The notes under the pieces are model-generated. The model saw nothing but the letters and a program-made list of their open reading frames with translations. It was not told the origin of the DNA and ran no database searches. Shown piece after piece: positions 9,940 through 19,712 of a DNA stretch of 64,000 bases. The position numbers and the translations under genes were made by a program. Within the stretch, counting starts at the first letter, position 1, and every line of letters starts with the position of its first letter. The DNA comes from Chryseobacterium ginsenosidimutans (GTDB taxonomy: Bacteria > Bacteroidota > Bacteroidia > Flavobacteriales > Weeksellaceae): NCBI RefSeq assembly GCF_024807225.1, contig NZ_JANUCO010000001.1, forward strand, positions 3,534,001-3,598,000. Direction: 5' to 3'.

Positions 9940-10632
9940 GATATTGAAATAATATTAAATTATATTTACAAACATATTAATAATTGCGTTTCGTTATCAC
10001 TCGATATACATAAAATTTATTTACGCAAAATTAGCTTAGCTTCATCTGAAAAACTGAATTAAAACTCGAATAAGACAGATGAACAATTCTATTCCCTTAC
10101 TAAAAACATTGTTAGCATTAAGTAATTAATGGCTATCAGAACATCTTTTGTGAAACTAAACCATCAGAATTCTAAAAGGGAGATTACATAAAAAATAACT
10201 TGAAAAAGTAAAATATAAAGATTATAATTTTAAAATTAATAACAATAAAAGATATATTAACCGAACAACTATACCAAAGTATAGCAAAATCCAACTTCTG
10301 TTAAATTATTTTTACGAACATAATTAAAAATCCTATTCCAAAATGAAAAAATTCCAAATCAAACCGCCGCACCACGCCAGATTATAAAATCCCTTACATA
10401 ATCTTCAGGTTTTATCAAAACTGATATTCCAACAATACTGCAGGTCACTTTCGATCTTGTGGGTATTCTTCCTGCTTACTGTATAGCTATAGATTACCAT
10501 TATCCAAGTCATTGTAGGCTTTAAATTAAAAACTTAAAAATCTTTATTAAATATTAAAAAACAAATCGCTAAAAAATTTATTCCGTTTGATCACCCATAT
10601 TAAATTTTATTATTTCCAAAATATATAGTAAT
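9940..10632. other. Long intergenic region upstream of the T9SS adhesin
   Basis: About 690 AT-rich bases with no credible gene. It contains the second inverted repeat (10269-10284) and a TATAGCTATA palindrome near 10481. An ATG at 10343 opens a 14-codon frame with no support. The segment 10360-10520 is richer in GC than its surroundings and could be a decayed gene fragment, but nothing recognisable is encoded. Confidence 0.4.
10269..10284. promoter_or_regulatory. Candidate operator, inverted repeat copy 2
   Basis: Inverted repeat CTATAC-CAAA-GTATAG, the partner of the site at 9922-9939. It lies 349 bases upstream of the adhesin start codon. Confidence 0.45.
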
Positions 10633-13600
10633 ATGAAAAAAATTTTACCAATTATCACATTTCTATGGTGCTTTGCATTGGTCTCGGGACAGACCTGTGC
10701 TCCTGTACCTGTACCATTTTTAGAATTATTCAGTACCGGAGCACTTCCGACGTGTTGGGTAAGCCAAAATCCTACAACAGCTTCTACCAGTATCTACGCA
10801 AAGTGGAGATTCTTCGGAACAGCAGGATATGGAGCAACCGGAAACGGAGGAAAACCTGCCGGAACATTCGCCTGGGTAGATGCCTCTAATCCTTATATAG
10901 GTGAACATAATGTAGAACTCATCACGCCACAGATTGATCTAACAGGATTAGCCAGTCCTTATGTAAAATTTGAATGGTTTAAAAATCATTTAAACACATT
11001 AAACGGAACCCTTCCAGCTTTTCAAAACAACCAATTGAAAGTAGAAGTAAATGATGGCAGCGGATGGGTACAAATCTGGATCAACAATACCAACTACCCT
11101 GAATGGAGAGCAGCCGGTATTGTTTTAGCACCAAGCTATGTGGGAGCTACCATTCAATTAAAATTCACAGTAGACAAAGATGTATTGGGTGGATATATCT
11201 ATGACGACTTATTATTAGACGAAGTTCAGGTGATAGAAGCTCCGAGCTGTTTTGAACCGACTTCTTTACCAGTGACCAATATCGTGCCTAATTCCGCTAC
11301 CATAAACTGGAGTGCACCTCTTGCTCCGGCACTCGCTCCGGCAAACGGATATGAATATTATTACAATACAACCAATACTCCTCCTGTAGCAACCACTACA
11401 GGTACAATTATTCCGGGAACTACAGCAGATTTAACATCGCTTGTTTCGGGAACAACCTATTATTGGTGGGTAAGATCTGTCTGTTCACCTACAGATAAAT
11501 CAGCATGGGTAGCAGGACACCCTTTTACACCGGGACAAATTGGTGGTGGTACTGCAACTAGTGGGTTTTTACCTATTTATTCGTGTTCAGGATTCAATTA
11601 TTCTCAACAGATTTATACGGCATCAGAGGTTTCCGGAGCTGTTGGAACCAATAATCTGATAACATCCGTTAAGTTTTTTGTAGCGACTACTGCTCCTGTT
11701 CAGGCTAATTATAATCAATGGACAGTGTACATGGGAAATACATCACAATTGAATTTTCAAACAACCACAAACTGGGTTTCTTCTTCATCATTAAACCAAG
11801 TCTATTCGGGAACGTTACCGACAATGACACCAGGAACATGGGTTGAAATCCCACTGGCAACCCCTTTCTTATGGGATGGGACAAGCAATCTTGTAATCGG
11901 TGTTGATGAAAACTCTCCAACAACGTCATGTACCGCAAAGTGGGGGAACTATCCTGCCGGAACAAACCGCGGAATGATTTATTACAACACAACAATAAAT
12001 CCAGATCCTGCAAATCTGCCAACTGCCGTAAGCCGATATTCTACAATACCTATCATTCAGCTTATAGGTGCACCTTTAGCAGCATGTACCAATGTACCTC
12101 CTTCTAATATTATTGTCAGCAATATTACCGCAACATCGGCAAGTGTTTCATGGGCAGCCACCGCAAATGCAACTTATGTTGTGAGATACAGAACACTACC
12201 GAGTGGAGCATGGCAAACCATTACAGTCAATACACCTTTCACAAATAATATTATTCTACCCGGTCTTACGGAAAACACTCCGTATGAAGTAGAAATAGCT
12301 ACCATTTGTGGTACGCAGGGCGCATTTTCTCCTCCTGTGAATTTTACAACACCTGCATTAACTTATTGTAACACATCTACAGCTACCGTCACCAACGGCT
12401 TCATCAGTAATGTTACGATGATAGGCTCTAATGTACCTTTAACAAGTAATACTTCAGGACCATCTACCTATACCGATTATTCTTTAGATCCGACAAAAAC
12501 CGTTACGCTATTGCGAAACTCTACAAATAATACATTATCTGTAGGAAGATCAATCGCTGCAGGAAATTACACAACCAATGCTTGGATCGATTTTAACGGA
12601 GATGGAATTTTTGATAATAATCCTTCTACAACACCGGGAGGAGAAAAAATCACATATATAGGATTTAATAATACAGCCTCTGTTACAGCTAATTTTGATG
12701 TTCCTGCAAACGCATATACAGGAACAAGTAAAGTTAAAATGCGAGTGATCATGTATTCATCAACTCCTTCAAATGCCTGCACACCGCTTACCGGTAATGG
12801 TGAGGTTGAAGATTATTATATTAAATTCATTGATTTACAACCTTGTACTACCGCATCACCTGCCAATATCGCTGTAAATAACCTTACTCACAACTCTGGT
12901 TATGTGTCTTGGCTGCCTACTACGGGTGCAACATATGTGATCAGATGGAGACAGGGAACAACTGGTGCATGGCTTCCTTCTGCGGCAGGTCTTACACTTC
13001 CGGCAGGACAGAGTTTTCACACGATCACCGGGCTTAATGAGCAGACTGCTTATCAGCTTCAGGTAGCAACAATTTGTGGAGGTACTCAAGGAGCTTTTTC
13101 TCCAAATGTAGACTTTACTACGACTCCGTTGACGTATTGTACAATGATTGGTACAGGTACAAATGATTATATTTCTAATGTAAAAGTTACGCCTGTTAAT
13201 TTCCCTGTAATGGATAATACTTCTCTTCAGGATAATTATACAAACTATACTACACCGACGACATTAATTAATCTGGAAACAGGTTCCACAGGAAATCAAT
13301 TATCAGTTTCTAAAGGTTGGACCGTAAATACTTACTCCGAATCAGTTTATGCCTGGATCGACTGGGACAGAGATGGTACTTTCACCGATGCCGAGAGAAT
13401 AATGACCTCTGCAGCCAACACGGCAACTCCTGTTACTGCTACTTTTGATGTTCCATCAACAGGAATCTATACAGGTCCGTTAACAACAACCATGAGAGTT
13501 GTACTTAAGCGTTACAGTGCACCTGTAATTTGTGTGAATCCCGCTAATGGAGAAGTTGAAGATTATACTGTAAAATTAAGACCTTGCAACAATACTACAC

Positions 13601-15135
13601 CGGGAAATCCCGTCTTTTCAACTATTACCCATAATTCAGTTATAATAAACTGGACGGCTGCTGCTAACAATAATGCATTTGTTTTAGAATACAGACCTGT
13701 TACGACACCGGCTTCTGCATGGACTACTTTAAATCTTTCCGCTTTTGGAGGAAACCCACCGGTAACCGTAAATGGTTTAACACCGGCAACAATGTATGAA
13801 GTAAGAGTTGCTGCTGTTTGCGGAAGCACAGGAATTGGTATCTACACCCCAATCGATACATTTACAACAAGATGCGATCCTACCCCACCTGTGGTTACAA
13901 TAAGCAATGTTACCTCAAACTCCGCAGTTGTAACGTGGAACCCTCTTGTTCCCAGTGCAAATTATGTTTTAAGATGGAGAGAAGCCGGTACTACTGTCTG
14001 GAATCAGCCAACGATTCCGCAACCACCTGCCAATTCATATACTATTTCAAATCTTAATTCATTCAAAACATATGAAGTACAGGTAGCGAATATCTGTGTG
14101 GGCGAGACAACGCCAAATACATGGTCTAATCCGCAGATATTTACAACAATAAGAGTTTGTGAAATAGCACCTCCGGGACTTACGATTACTCAGCTTACTC
14201 CAACAACCGCAAAAGTAACTTGGGACGCATTTGCGGGTTCAACTTATATATTAAAATACAGAAAAGTAGGAATTCCAAGCTGGACGACGGTCGTTGTAAA
14301 CACCAACACCTATACCATAACAGGTTTATTGGAATTAAATAAATATGAAATGCAGGTAGCTAATATCTGTAACGGAACACCGGGTGATTTTACTGATCTT
14401 TATTATTTCACAACACCTACCATTATATATTGCGATATGTCATCAGATAATTCTGATACAGAATTTATCTCAAAAGTTCATGCAATACCAAACGGAAAAC
14501 CTGAGATGATTAATGAATCATTAGCAACAAATTATTCAGACTTTACAGGAGATCCGACTAAATTTATCGAATTGATACAGGGATCTACTGGAAATCAGAT
14601 TACCATTGATAAAAAATCTGGTTCAGGAACGGAATCCGGAGTTGCCATCTGGATAGATTTCAACAGAAACGGAGAGTTTGATATCGATGAAAGAATATTA
14701 GCTGACGGACCCAATACCAATCCAACGGCAAGTACAACCTTTAGTGTTCCTGCTAATTCGTATATAAGCCTTACAGACTTTCAATATGTTGTGATGAGAG
14801 TGGCTATGCAAAAAGATGGAATTCCGATTAACTGTACCAATTTTGCAGACGGAGAAGTGGAAGATTATACCGTTAGAATTTCAAAACAGCCCGTTCCTAA
14901 TTTAGTGGATCAAACAGAAATTCTGATCTATCCTAATCCTGTAAAAACGATTTTGTATGTGAAAAATATCAGTGCTAAAGCCAATTACAAAATTTACAGT
15001 GCAGAAGGAAGGCTTTTAACAACCGGAATAATCCTTAATAATGAAATTAATGTAAGCAATCTCATTAGTGGTATTTACATAATTGATATTGAAGACAGTA
15101 AAGGATCTGCAATGAAAAAATTCATTAAAGAATAA
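10633..15135 (+). CDS. T9SS-secreted multidomain surface protein (Fn3 / GEVED repeats)
   Basis: A 1500-residue secreted protein with a signal peptide (cleavage near LVSGQ, about 20). The N-terminal region (25-200) resembles a MAM/cleaved-adhesin jelly roll. Fibronectin type III modules follow, recognisable by NSATINWSAP, TSASVSWAA, HNSVIINWTA and NSAVVTWNP and their YEVQVA ends. They are interleaved with three GEVED domains ending NGEVEDYYIKF (about 721), NGEVEDYTVKL (about 971) and DGEVEDYTVRI (about 1404). The last 75 residues, from LIYPNPVKTILYVKN, form a type IX secretion sorting domain, so the product should be exported across the outer membrane and attached or released. Probable role: adhesion or carbohydrate/matrix binding; no catalytic domain seen. 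A clear terminator follows. Confidence 0.88.
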   Translation: MKKILPIITFLWCFALVSGQTCAPVPVPFLELFSTGALPTCWVSQNPTTASTSIYAKWRFFGTAGYGATGNGGKPAGTFAWVDASNPYIGEHNVELITPQIDLTGLASPYVKFEWFKNHLNTLNGTLPAFQNNQLKVEVNDGSGWVQIWINNTNYPEWRAAGIVLAPSYVGATIQLKFTVDKDVLGGYIYDDLLLDEVQVIEAPSCFEPTSLPVTNIVPNSATINWSAPLAPALAPANGYEYYYNTTNTPPVATTTGTIIPGTTADLTSLVSGTTYYWWVRSVCSPTDKSAWVAGHPFTPGQIGGGTATSGFLPIYSCSGFNYSQQIYTASEVSGAVGTNNLITSVKFFVATTAPVQANYNQWTVYMGNTSQLNFQTTTNWVSSSSLNQVYSGTLPTMTPGTWVEIPLATPFLWDGTSNLVIGVDENSPTTSCTAKWGNYPAGTNRGMIYYNTTINPDPANLPTAVSRYSTIPIIQLIGAPLAACTNVPPSNIIVSNITATSASVSWAATANATYVVRYRTLPSGAWQTITVNTPFTNNIILPGLTENTPYEVEIATICGTQGAFSPPVNFTTPALTYCNTSTATVTNGFISNVTMIGSNVPLTSNTSGPSTYTDYSLDPTKTVTLLRNSTNNTLSVGRSIAAGNYTTNAWIDFNGDGIFDNNPSTTPGGEKITYIGFNNTASVTANFDVPANAYTGTSKVKMRVIMYSSTPSNACTPLTGNGEVEDYYIKFIDLQPCTTASPANIAVNNLTHNSGYVSWLPTTGATYVIRWRQGTTGAWLPSAAGLTLPAGQSFHTITGLNEQTAYQLQVATICGGTQGAFSPNVDFTTTPLTYCTMIGTGTNDYISNVKVTPVNFPVMDNTSLQDNYTNYTTPTTLINLETGSTGNQLSVSKGWTVNTYSESVYAWIDWDRDGTFTDAERIMTSAANTATPVTATFDVPSTGIYTGPLTTTMRVVLKRYSAPVICVNPANGEVEDYTVKLRPCNNTTPGNPVFSTITHNSVIINWTAAANNNAFVLEYRPVTTPASAWTTLNLSAFGGNPPVTVNGLTPATMYEVRVAAVCGSTGIGIYTPIDTFTTRCDPTPPVVTISNVTSNSAVVTWNPLVPSANYVLRWREAGTTVWNQPTIPQPPANSYTISNLNSFKTYEVQVANICVGETTPNTWSNPQIFTTIRVCEIAPPGLTITQLTPTTAKVTWDAFAGSTYILKYRKVGIPSWTTVVVNTNTYTITGLLELNKYEMQVANICNGTPGDFTDLYYFTTPTIIYCDMSSDNSDTEFISKVHAIPNGKPEMINESLATNYSDFTGDPTKFIELIQGSTGNQITIDKKSGSGTESGVAIWIDFNRNGEFDIDERILADGPNTNPTASTTFSVPANSYISLTDFQYVVMRVAMQKDGIPINCTNFADGEVEDYTVRISKQPVPNLVDQTEILIYPNPVKTILYVKNISAKANYKIYSAEGRLLTTGIILNNEINVSNLISGIYIIDIEDSKGSAMKKFIKE

Positions 15136-15195
15136 ATGGTCAAAAATCGCTTACATCTTTATAACATGTAATTAAATTTTTACGACTAATCACTA

Positions 15196-15227
15196 AGAGC
15201 GAACATTGATGTTCGCTCTTTTTATTT
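15196..15227 (+). terminator. Intrinsic terminator after T9SS adhesin
   Basis: Stem AGAGCGAACA (15196-15205) / TGTTCGCTCT (15210-15219) with a four-base loop, then a T-rich tract. Sixty bases after the adhesin stop. Confidence 0.85.
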
Positions 15228-15308
15228 TGGCAACAATCGAAAAGATTAAAGAAATGACAAATTCTTAAATATAATTATCAATCTTGTTTATGCTTCAATC
15301 GTGGTTAA

Positions 15309-15366
15309 GAATTTGCGACTGTTACAAAAAATCAAACCTTGAAGGTTTTAAAAACCTTGAAGGTTT
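15309..15366. repeat. Dispersed hairpin repeat R1, truncated copy E
   Basis: Reverse-oriented partial copy. GAATTTGCGACTGTTAC matches the linker of the longer copies, followed by two AAACCTTGAAGGTTT units (15335-15349 and 15352-15366) that can pair. The conserved core block is absent. It lies between convergent genes. Confidence 0.7.
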
Positions 15367-15463
15367 ACATCCGCAATAGTTGTCATGCTGAAAAAGGAAT
15401 TAATAAAGACCAGCTAAAATGAAAAGTGTAAACAAAATTAGTATTACTTTTAACAATAATCCA

Positions 15464-17266
15464 TCAATTTCCAAAATTCACAAAATGCGGAATATCTGTC
15501 GCAAAACTGTTCATTGGTAAAAGATTGTTTCGGTTGCTGTTAAAATCAAAAATCGAATTATTATCGAAAGGAACACGAGGATAATAGGTAAAGGAAATCT
15601 GAATTCTGTTGAAAACCAAATACGGGTTATTAATTAAAACACCGATTCCTATTTTAGTATTCGCACTTGTTTTTAACAATTTCTCTCCGGGCAAACCTAA
15701 CCAACCGACTGCCGTTGTTAAATAGGGACTGAAATGAAAATTCTTCCACGTTTTATTAACGAAAAGCTGAAGCTGATATCTTAACACCAATTTTTTAGTC
15801 CCTATATAATCTCCATTGTAAACAGGGAATTCATCTGCCGCAGAAAGATTAATTCTGTCTTTGTAAGAATAATTATGCTGTGGATTTCCCAATGCCAACG
15901 TGGGAGAAAAAAAGTGTCTTGCTTTGGCAAATTTCCAATCCATAAGATTGGTAAAATAGGTTCCATCCAGACGGAAAGATTCCCGATTTTGTCTACTTTC
16001 ATTAAAAAATCTTCCAAACTGAGCTTTCAAATTAAAATATCCAAGCTTTGTAAAATCTCCATAAGAAGCAGAAATTCCCACGTAAGGCGTCACGTCGTTA
16101 CTTCTCGACAACGCTCCGGCGGTTAAATTCACCGAATTACCATACGCAATATCCTCCGGCAAATCGTACTGAAAAATATTTTTCTCCACCGAAAATTTCC
16201 TCTGAATAAATCCTACAGACATCAGAAAACTGCTGTAAGAACTGAAATACTGATATTGATCGATTCCGGGACTGTCTTTGTACTGATAATTCTGAATTCT
16301 CCCTATCAATGCGATATTACTGGAGACTTTTTCACTTGGGTCAGACGAAACAGGAATTTGATAACCGCCCCACAAATCCTGACTGTACACTTTAATCTGA
16401 ACTTCCGGAAAAGTCGTGTCATTTTCCATCGGAAGCGCAACATTTCGCATAAAATATTCAAAAGTAAAACCTCCTGCCCATTTCGTTAATGGTGAGAAAA
16501 AATCTCTTGTGACATTGAAATTAATCCTTTCATTTTTCGCAAAATCCCGTTCTCCCAAAATCTGAGCATTGATGTAAGAACCAAACAAATTATAGGCTGT
16601 ATAACTTCCCAGAAAATAATCTTGCTTTTCTTTGGAATCGTTTCTATAAAGGAGATCCAGCTCGTGTCCCAATCCCAATACATTTTCTTCGGTAATACCC
16701 AATCCGATTTTACTTCCTGAATAGCTGAGTCGCGGTTTTAGACTCCAGGAATCCAAGACTTTTACAACAACATCGATAGAATCCTGGGTTGAGGTACTGT
16801 CGGAAACACTGATGTTTACTCTGTTGATGAAAGGCATTGCTCTTAATAAACGTTCAGATTCGTAGAGTTTTTGGGCATTATATTCTTCACCTTCGTGAAA
16901 AAGCAAATAATTATTAACCGTAGAAATTCTTGTGTTAGAATGAAGATGATTTGTAAACCAATCGTACCATTTGGATTTTTCTTTTTCGTCTTTCGAACCA
17001 TATCCGAACGGGTCGATTGTTTCTATCTTGATATTTCTGATATGCTTTCCGTTGTAGGTTTCCTGAGCTTGCTTTTCGGTTCTTGTTTTCACAGAAGCCG
17101 AATCTGCTTCCCTACGAAATATGAAACGATGAACGAATTTGGTAACCTTTCTTTTATCAGAAAATTTCTCTATTTTATAATAGATCGAATCTTTTCTTTC
17201 CTGTGCACTTAAAAAGAAAAAACCACCTAAAAAGAATATTAAAACTACAGTCGATTTGTTCATCAA
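15464..17266 (-). CDS. Omp85/BamA-like outer membrane protein with POTRA region
   Basis: A 600-residue outer-membrane protein with signal peptide (ends FLSAQ). Residues about 70-175 include EGEEYNAQKLYESERLLRAM and INRVNISVSDS, which read as a POTRA-like unit. The rest (180-600) is a beta-barrel-like sequence of alternating aromatic and polar strands, with LGLGITEENVLGLGHELDL like other Omp85 members. The canonical BamA gene is longer (several POTRAs), so this is an accessory Omp85 family member of unknown client, common in Flavobacteriia. It is a single minus-strand gene with convergent neighbours on its 3' side. Confidence 0.65.
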   Translation of the reverse strand: MMNKSTVVLIFFLGGFFFLSAQERKDSIYYKIEKFSDKRKVTKFVHRFIFRREADSASVKTRTEKQAQETYNGKHIRNIKIETIDPFGYGSKDEKEKSKWYDWFTNHLHSNTRISTVNNYLLFHEGEEYNAQKLYESERLLRAMPFINRVNISVSDSTSTQDSIDVVVKVLDSWSLKPRLSYSGSKIGLGITEENVLGLGHELDLLYRNDSKEKQDYFLGSYTAYNLFGSYINAQILGERDFAKNERINFNVTRDFFSPLTKWAGGFTFEYFMRNVALPMENDTTFPEVQIKVYSQDLWGGYQIPVSSDPSEKVSSNIALIGRIQNYQYKDSPGIDQYQYFSSYSSFLMSVGFIQRKFSVEKNIFQYDLPEDIAYGNSVNLTAGALSRSNDVTPYVGISASYGDFTKLGYFNLKAQFGRFFNESRQNRESFRLDGTYFTNLMDWKFAKARHFFSPTLALGNPQHNYSYKDRINLSAADEFPVYNGDYIGTKKLVLRYQLQLFVNKTWKNFHFSPYLTTAVGWLGLPGEKLLKTSANTKIGIGVLINNPYLVFNRIQISFTYYPRVPFDNNSIFDFNSNRNNLLPMNSFATDIPHFVNFGN

Positions 17267-17433
17267 TAATCAAAAATTTCAATAAGGTTTCTACTATCAA
17301 TTAGCAAGCCAATAAAGAGTAAAACAGAGTAATATCTCGAATTTTATTATGCTAAAGTTAAAAATTTTCGTTGTTATTTTAATTTTGACGAATAATAATT
17401 CTTGTTTTACGATGTAAACTTATTTCAAAAAAT

Positions 17434-17470
17434 AAGGTCAACAGAATCTTCCATTGACCTTTATATTTTT
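17434..17470 (-). terminator. Intrinsic terminator of the gnd-zwf-pgl operon
   Basis: AAGGTCAA (17434-17441) pairs with TTGACCTT (17454-17461). On the minus strand the stem is followed by a run of T (A run at 17428-17433). Located 22 bases after the pgl stop. Confidence 0.75.
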
Positions 17471-17482
17471 TACAAAACAATT

Positions 17483-18193
17483 TTATCCCATTGCTTTTTC
17501 ATCTGTGAAAAACTGAAAACTTTCTTTTTTCTCGATGAGTTGTAGTGGATATAATTTAGGATTGTATTCTCCGTTTAAAATCTCATTCAATGCATGCTTT
17601 TTAGATTCACCGAATGCTACAACCAGTATATTTTCTGCTTTGTTAATGATCGGCGCAGTCAATGTAATTCTAAACATTTCCTGTGGTTTCAGATAATAAG
17701 CATCTACCCATTTTTCATTTTCATTTAAAATCTCCTCACCCGGAAATAAAGAAGCTGTATGGCCGTCGTCTCCCATTCCTAACAAGATAAAATCAAAAAT
17801 ACCTTCGCTTCCCAGAATTTTTCTGATCTTAATTTCATATTCCTTTGCATACTCTTCAGGCTCTGTTCCGTCCTGATACATTGGGAAAATCTGATTTTTG
17901 TTAACAGGAACTTTATCCAGAAGCGCCTCAAATGTCATCTTTGCATTGCTTTTCTCATCATCCAAAGAAACCCATCTTTCATCAACCCAGAAAAAGTATA
18001 CTTTATTCCATTCTATTTTGTCTGCATATTCCTGAGTTGCCAACAAATTAAAAATAGCTTTCGGAGAAGAACCTCCACTTAATGCCACCACAAAACGATC
18101 GTGCTTTTGGATAGATTTTTTTGAAAGATCAACAAACGTATCTGCTGCTTTTTTATATAATGTATTTAAATCGTCAAATACTGTAATATTCAT
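17483..18193 (-). CDS. pgl: 6-phosphogluconolactonase
   Basis: A 236-residue cytoplasmic lactonase of the oxidative pentose phosphate pathway, hydrolysing 6-phosphogluconolactone to 6-phosphogluconate. The family signatures are ALSGGSSPKAIF (about 40), FFWVDERWV and GMGDDGHTASLFPG (about 140). Length is normal for the DevB/SOL family. It is the third gene of a minus-strand operon after gnd and zwf, starting 27 bases after zwf. A terminator lies directly downstream. Confidence 0.93.
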   Translation of the reverse strand: MNITVFDDLNTLYKKAADTFVDLSKKSIQKHDRFVVALSGGSSPKAIFNLLATQEYADKIEWNKVYFFWVDERWVSLDDEKSNAKMTFEALLDKVPVNKNQIFPMYQDGTEPEEYAKEYEIKIRKILGSEGIFDFILLGMGDDGHTASLFPGEEILNENEKWVDAYYLKPQEMFRITLTAPIINKAENILVVAFGESKKHALNEILNGEYNPKLYPLQLIEKKESFQFFTDEKAMG

Positions 18194-18220
18194 TTTCTTC
18201 TATTTAAATTGAAATAATTT

Positions 18221-19700
18221 TTATACCCAAGTATGACCTTGTCTCTCAACTAAAGCAAAACTCTCTTCCGGTCCCCAACTTCCTGCTTCATAGTTTGGAA
18301 AAGATGCTTTCCCATCTTGCCAAGCTTCCTGTATAGTTTTTACTACATCCCAAGCTTCTTCCACCTGATCCGAACGCATAAACAACGTAAGATCTCCTAA
18401 AAGTGCATCTAATAAAAGCGTTTCATATGCTTCGGGAGTATCTTCCTGACAGGCAAAATTATCAAAGATCATTTCAACAGGTTTTAAAACCAATGAAAGT
18501 CCCGGTTTTTTTGCCATAAACTGCAATCTGATATCCATTAACGGCTGAATATTAATAATCAATCTATTAGCCGATAGAAGTTGTGAACTTTCTGAAAAAG
18601 TGGAATGAGGAAGCGGTTTAAACTGAATCGTGATATAAGAATGCTTTTCTTTCATTTTTTTCCCTGTACGAACGTAGAAAGGAACGTCTTGCCATCTTTC
18701 GTTGTCGAGATAGAATTTTACGGCTGCGAAAGTTTCTGTATTAGAATCCTCGGCAATCCCTTCTTCCTGACGATAACCTTTGGCTTTAACTCCGTTTACT
18801 GTCCCTTTTCCGTACTGACCTCTTACTGCGTAATGATCAACCTGATCTTCTGAAATTCTGCGAATCGATTTAAGAACATCTACTTTACGATCTCTGATCT
18901 CGCCAGATTCTAATGAAGCAGGCGGTTTCCATAGCAACCATACACAAAATTTGCAATAAATGATTTTGAATCATATCTCTTAATGCTCCTGTCTGCTCGT
19001 AGAAACTTCCTCTTGTTTCGACACCCACTTCTTCAGCTACAGTAATTTGTACAGATTCTATATGTTTAGAATCCCACAAAGGTTCAAAAATAGAATTTCC
19101 GAATCTAAACGCCAATATATTCTGTACCGTTTCCTTACCTAAATAATGATCGATACGGTAAATCTGTTCTTCTTCAAAAGTCTCAGCCAATAAACTGTTT
19201 AATTCTATTGCTGATTGTTTATCATGACCAAAAGGTTTTTCGATGATAATACGGTCTTTTTTAGCATCAGAAGCTAAAGCCGTATTTTTGATATGATTTG
19301 ATATGGTAGAAACGAAATTGGGTCCGATGGATAAATAAAACAATCTGTTTCCTCTTTTTCCGTAAACCGTATCAAACTTTTCTAATTTTTGATGCAGATC
19401 TATATAAGAATTTTCTTCATCCAATTGATGTTGAAAATACGTAATATGAGCCTGAAATCCTGCCCAATCTTCTGAAGTTATCTTTTTTCTTGAGAAGTGT
19501 TCAAGATTTTCTTTAATGTAATTTTTAAAATATTCATCGGTATTATCTGCTCTTCCCAATGCCACAATATTGAAGCCTTTGGGCATTCTGCCATCGATGT
19601 ATAAATTATAAAATGCCGGAAAAAGTTTTCTTTTTGCCAAATCTCCTGTTGCGCCAAAAATAATTATTGTAGTTGGCTGCAAGGCTCTATTTTCACTCAT
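18221..19700 (-). CDS. zwf: Glucose-6-phosphate dehydrogenase, frameshifted at 18926-18928
   Basis: Catalyses glucose-6-phosphate plus NADP+ to 6-phosphogluconolactone. The N-terminal Rossmann motif is FGATGDLAKRKLFPAF, and the active-site segment is RIDHYLGKETVQNILAFRF. The N-terminal frame runs from 19700 to QILCMVAMETACF and then goes astray, stopping at 18885. The C-terminal frame continues with PPASLESGEIRDRKVDVLKS. Removing one base of TTT at 18926-18928 (AAA on the coding strand) gives CMVAMEPPASLESGEIRD, exactly the family sequence, and a 492-residue protein. Both halves are well conserved, so an error in the sequence is more likely than gene loss. It follows gnd by 12 bases and precedes pgl. 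Confidence 0.92.
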
Positions 19701-19712
19701 TTTTCCTGATTA

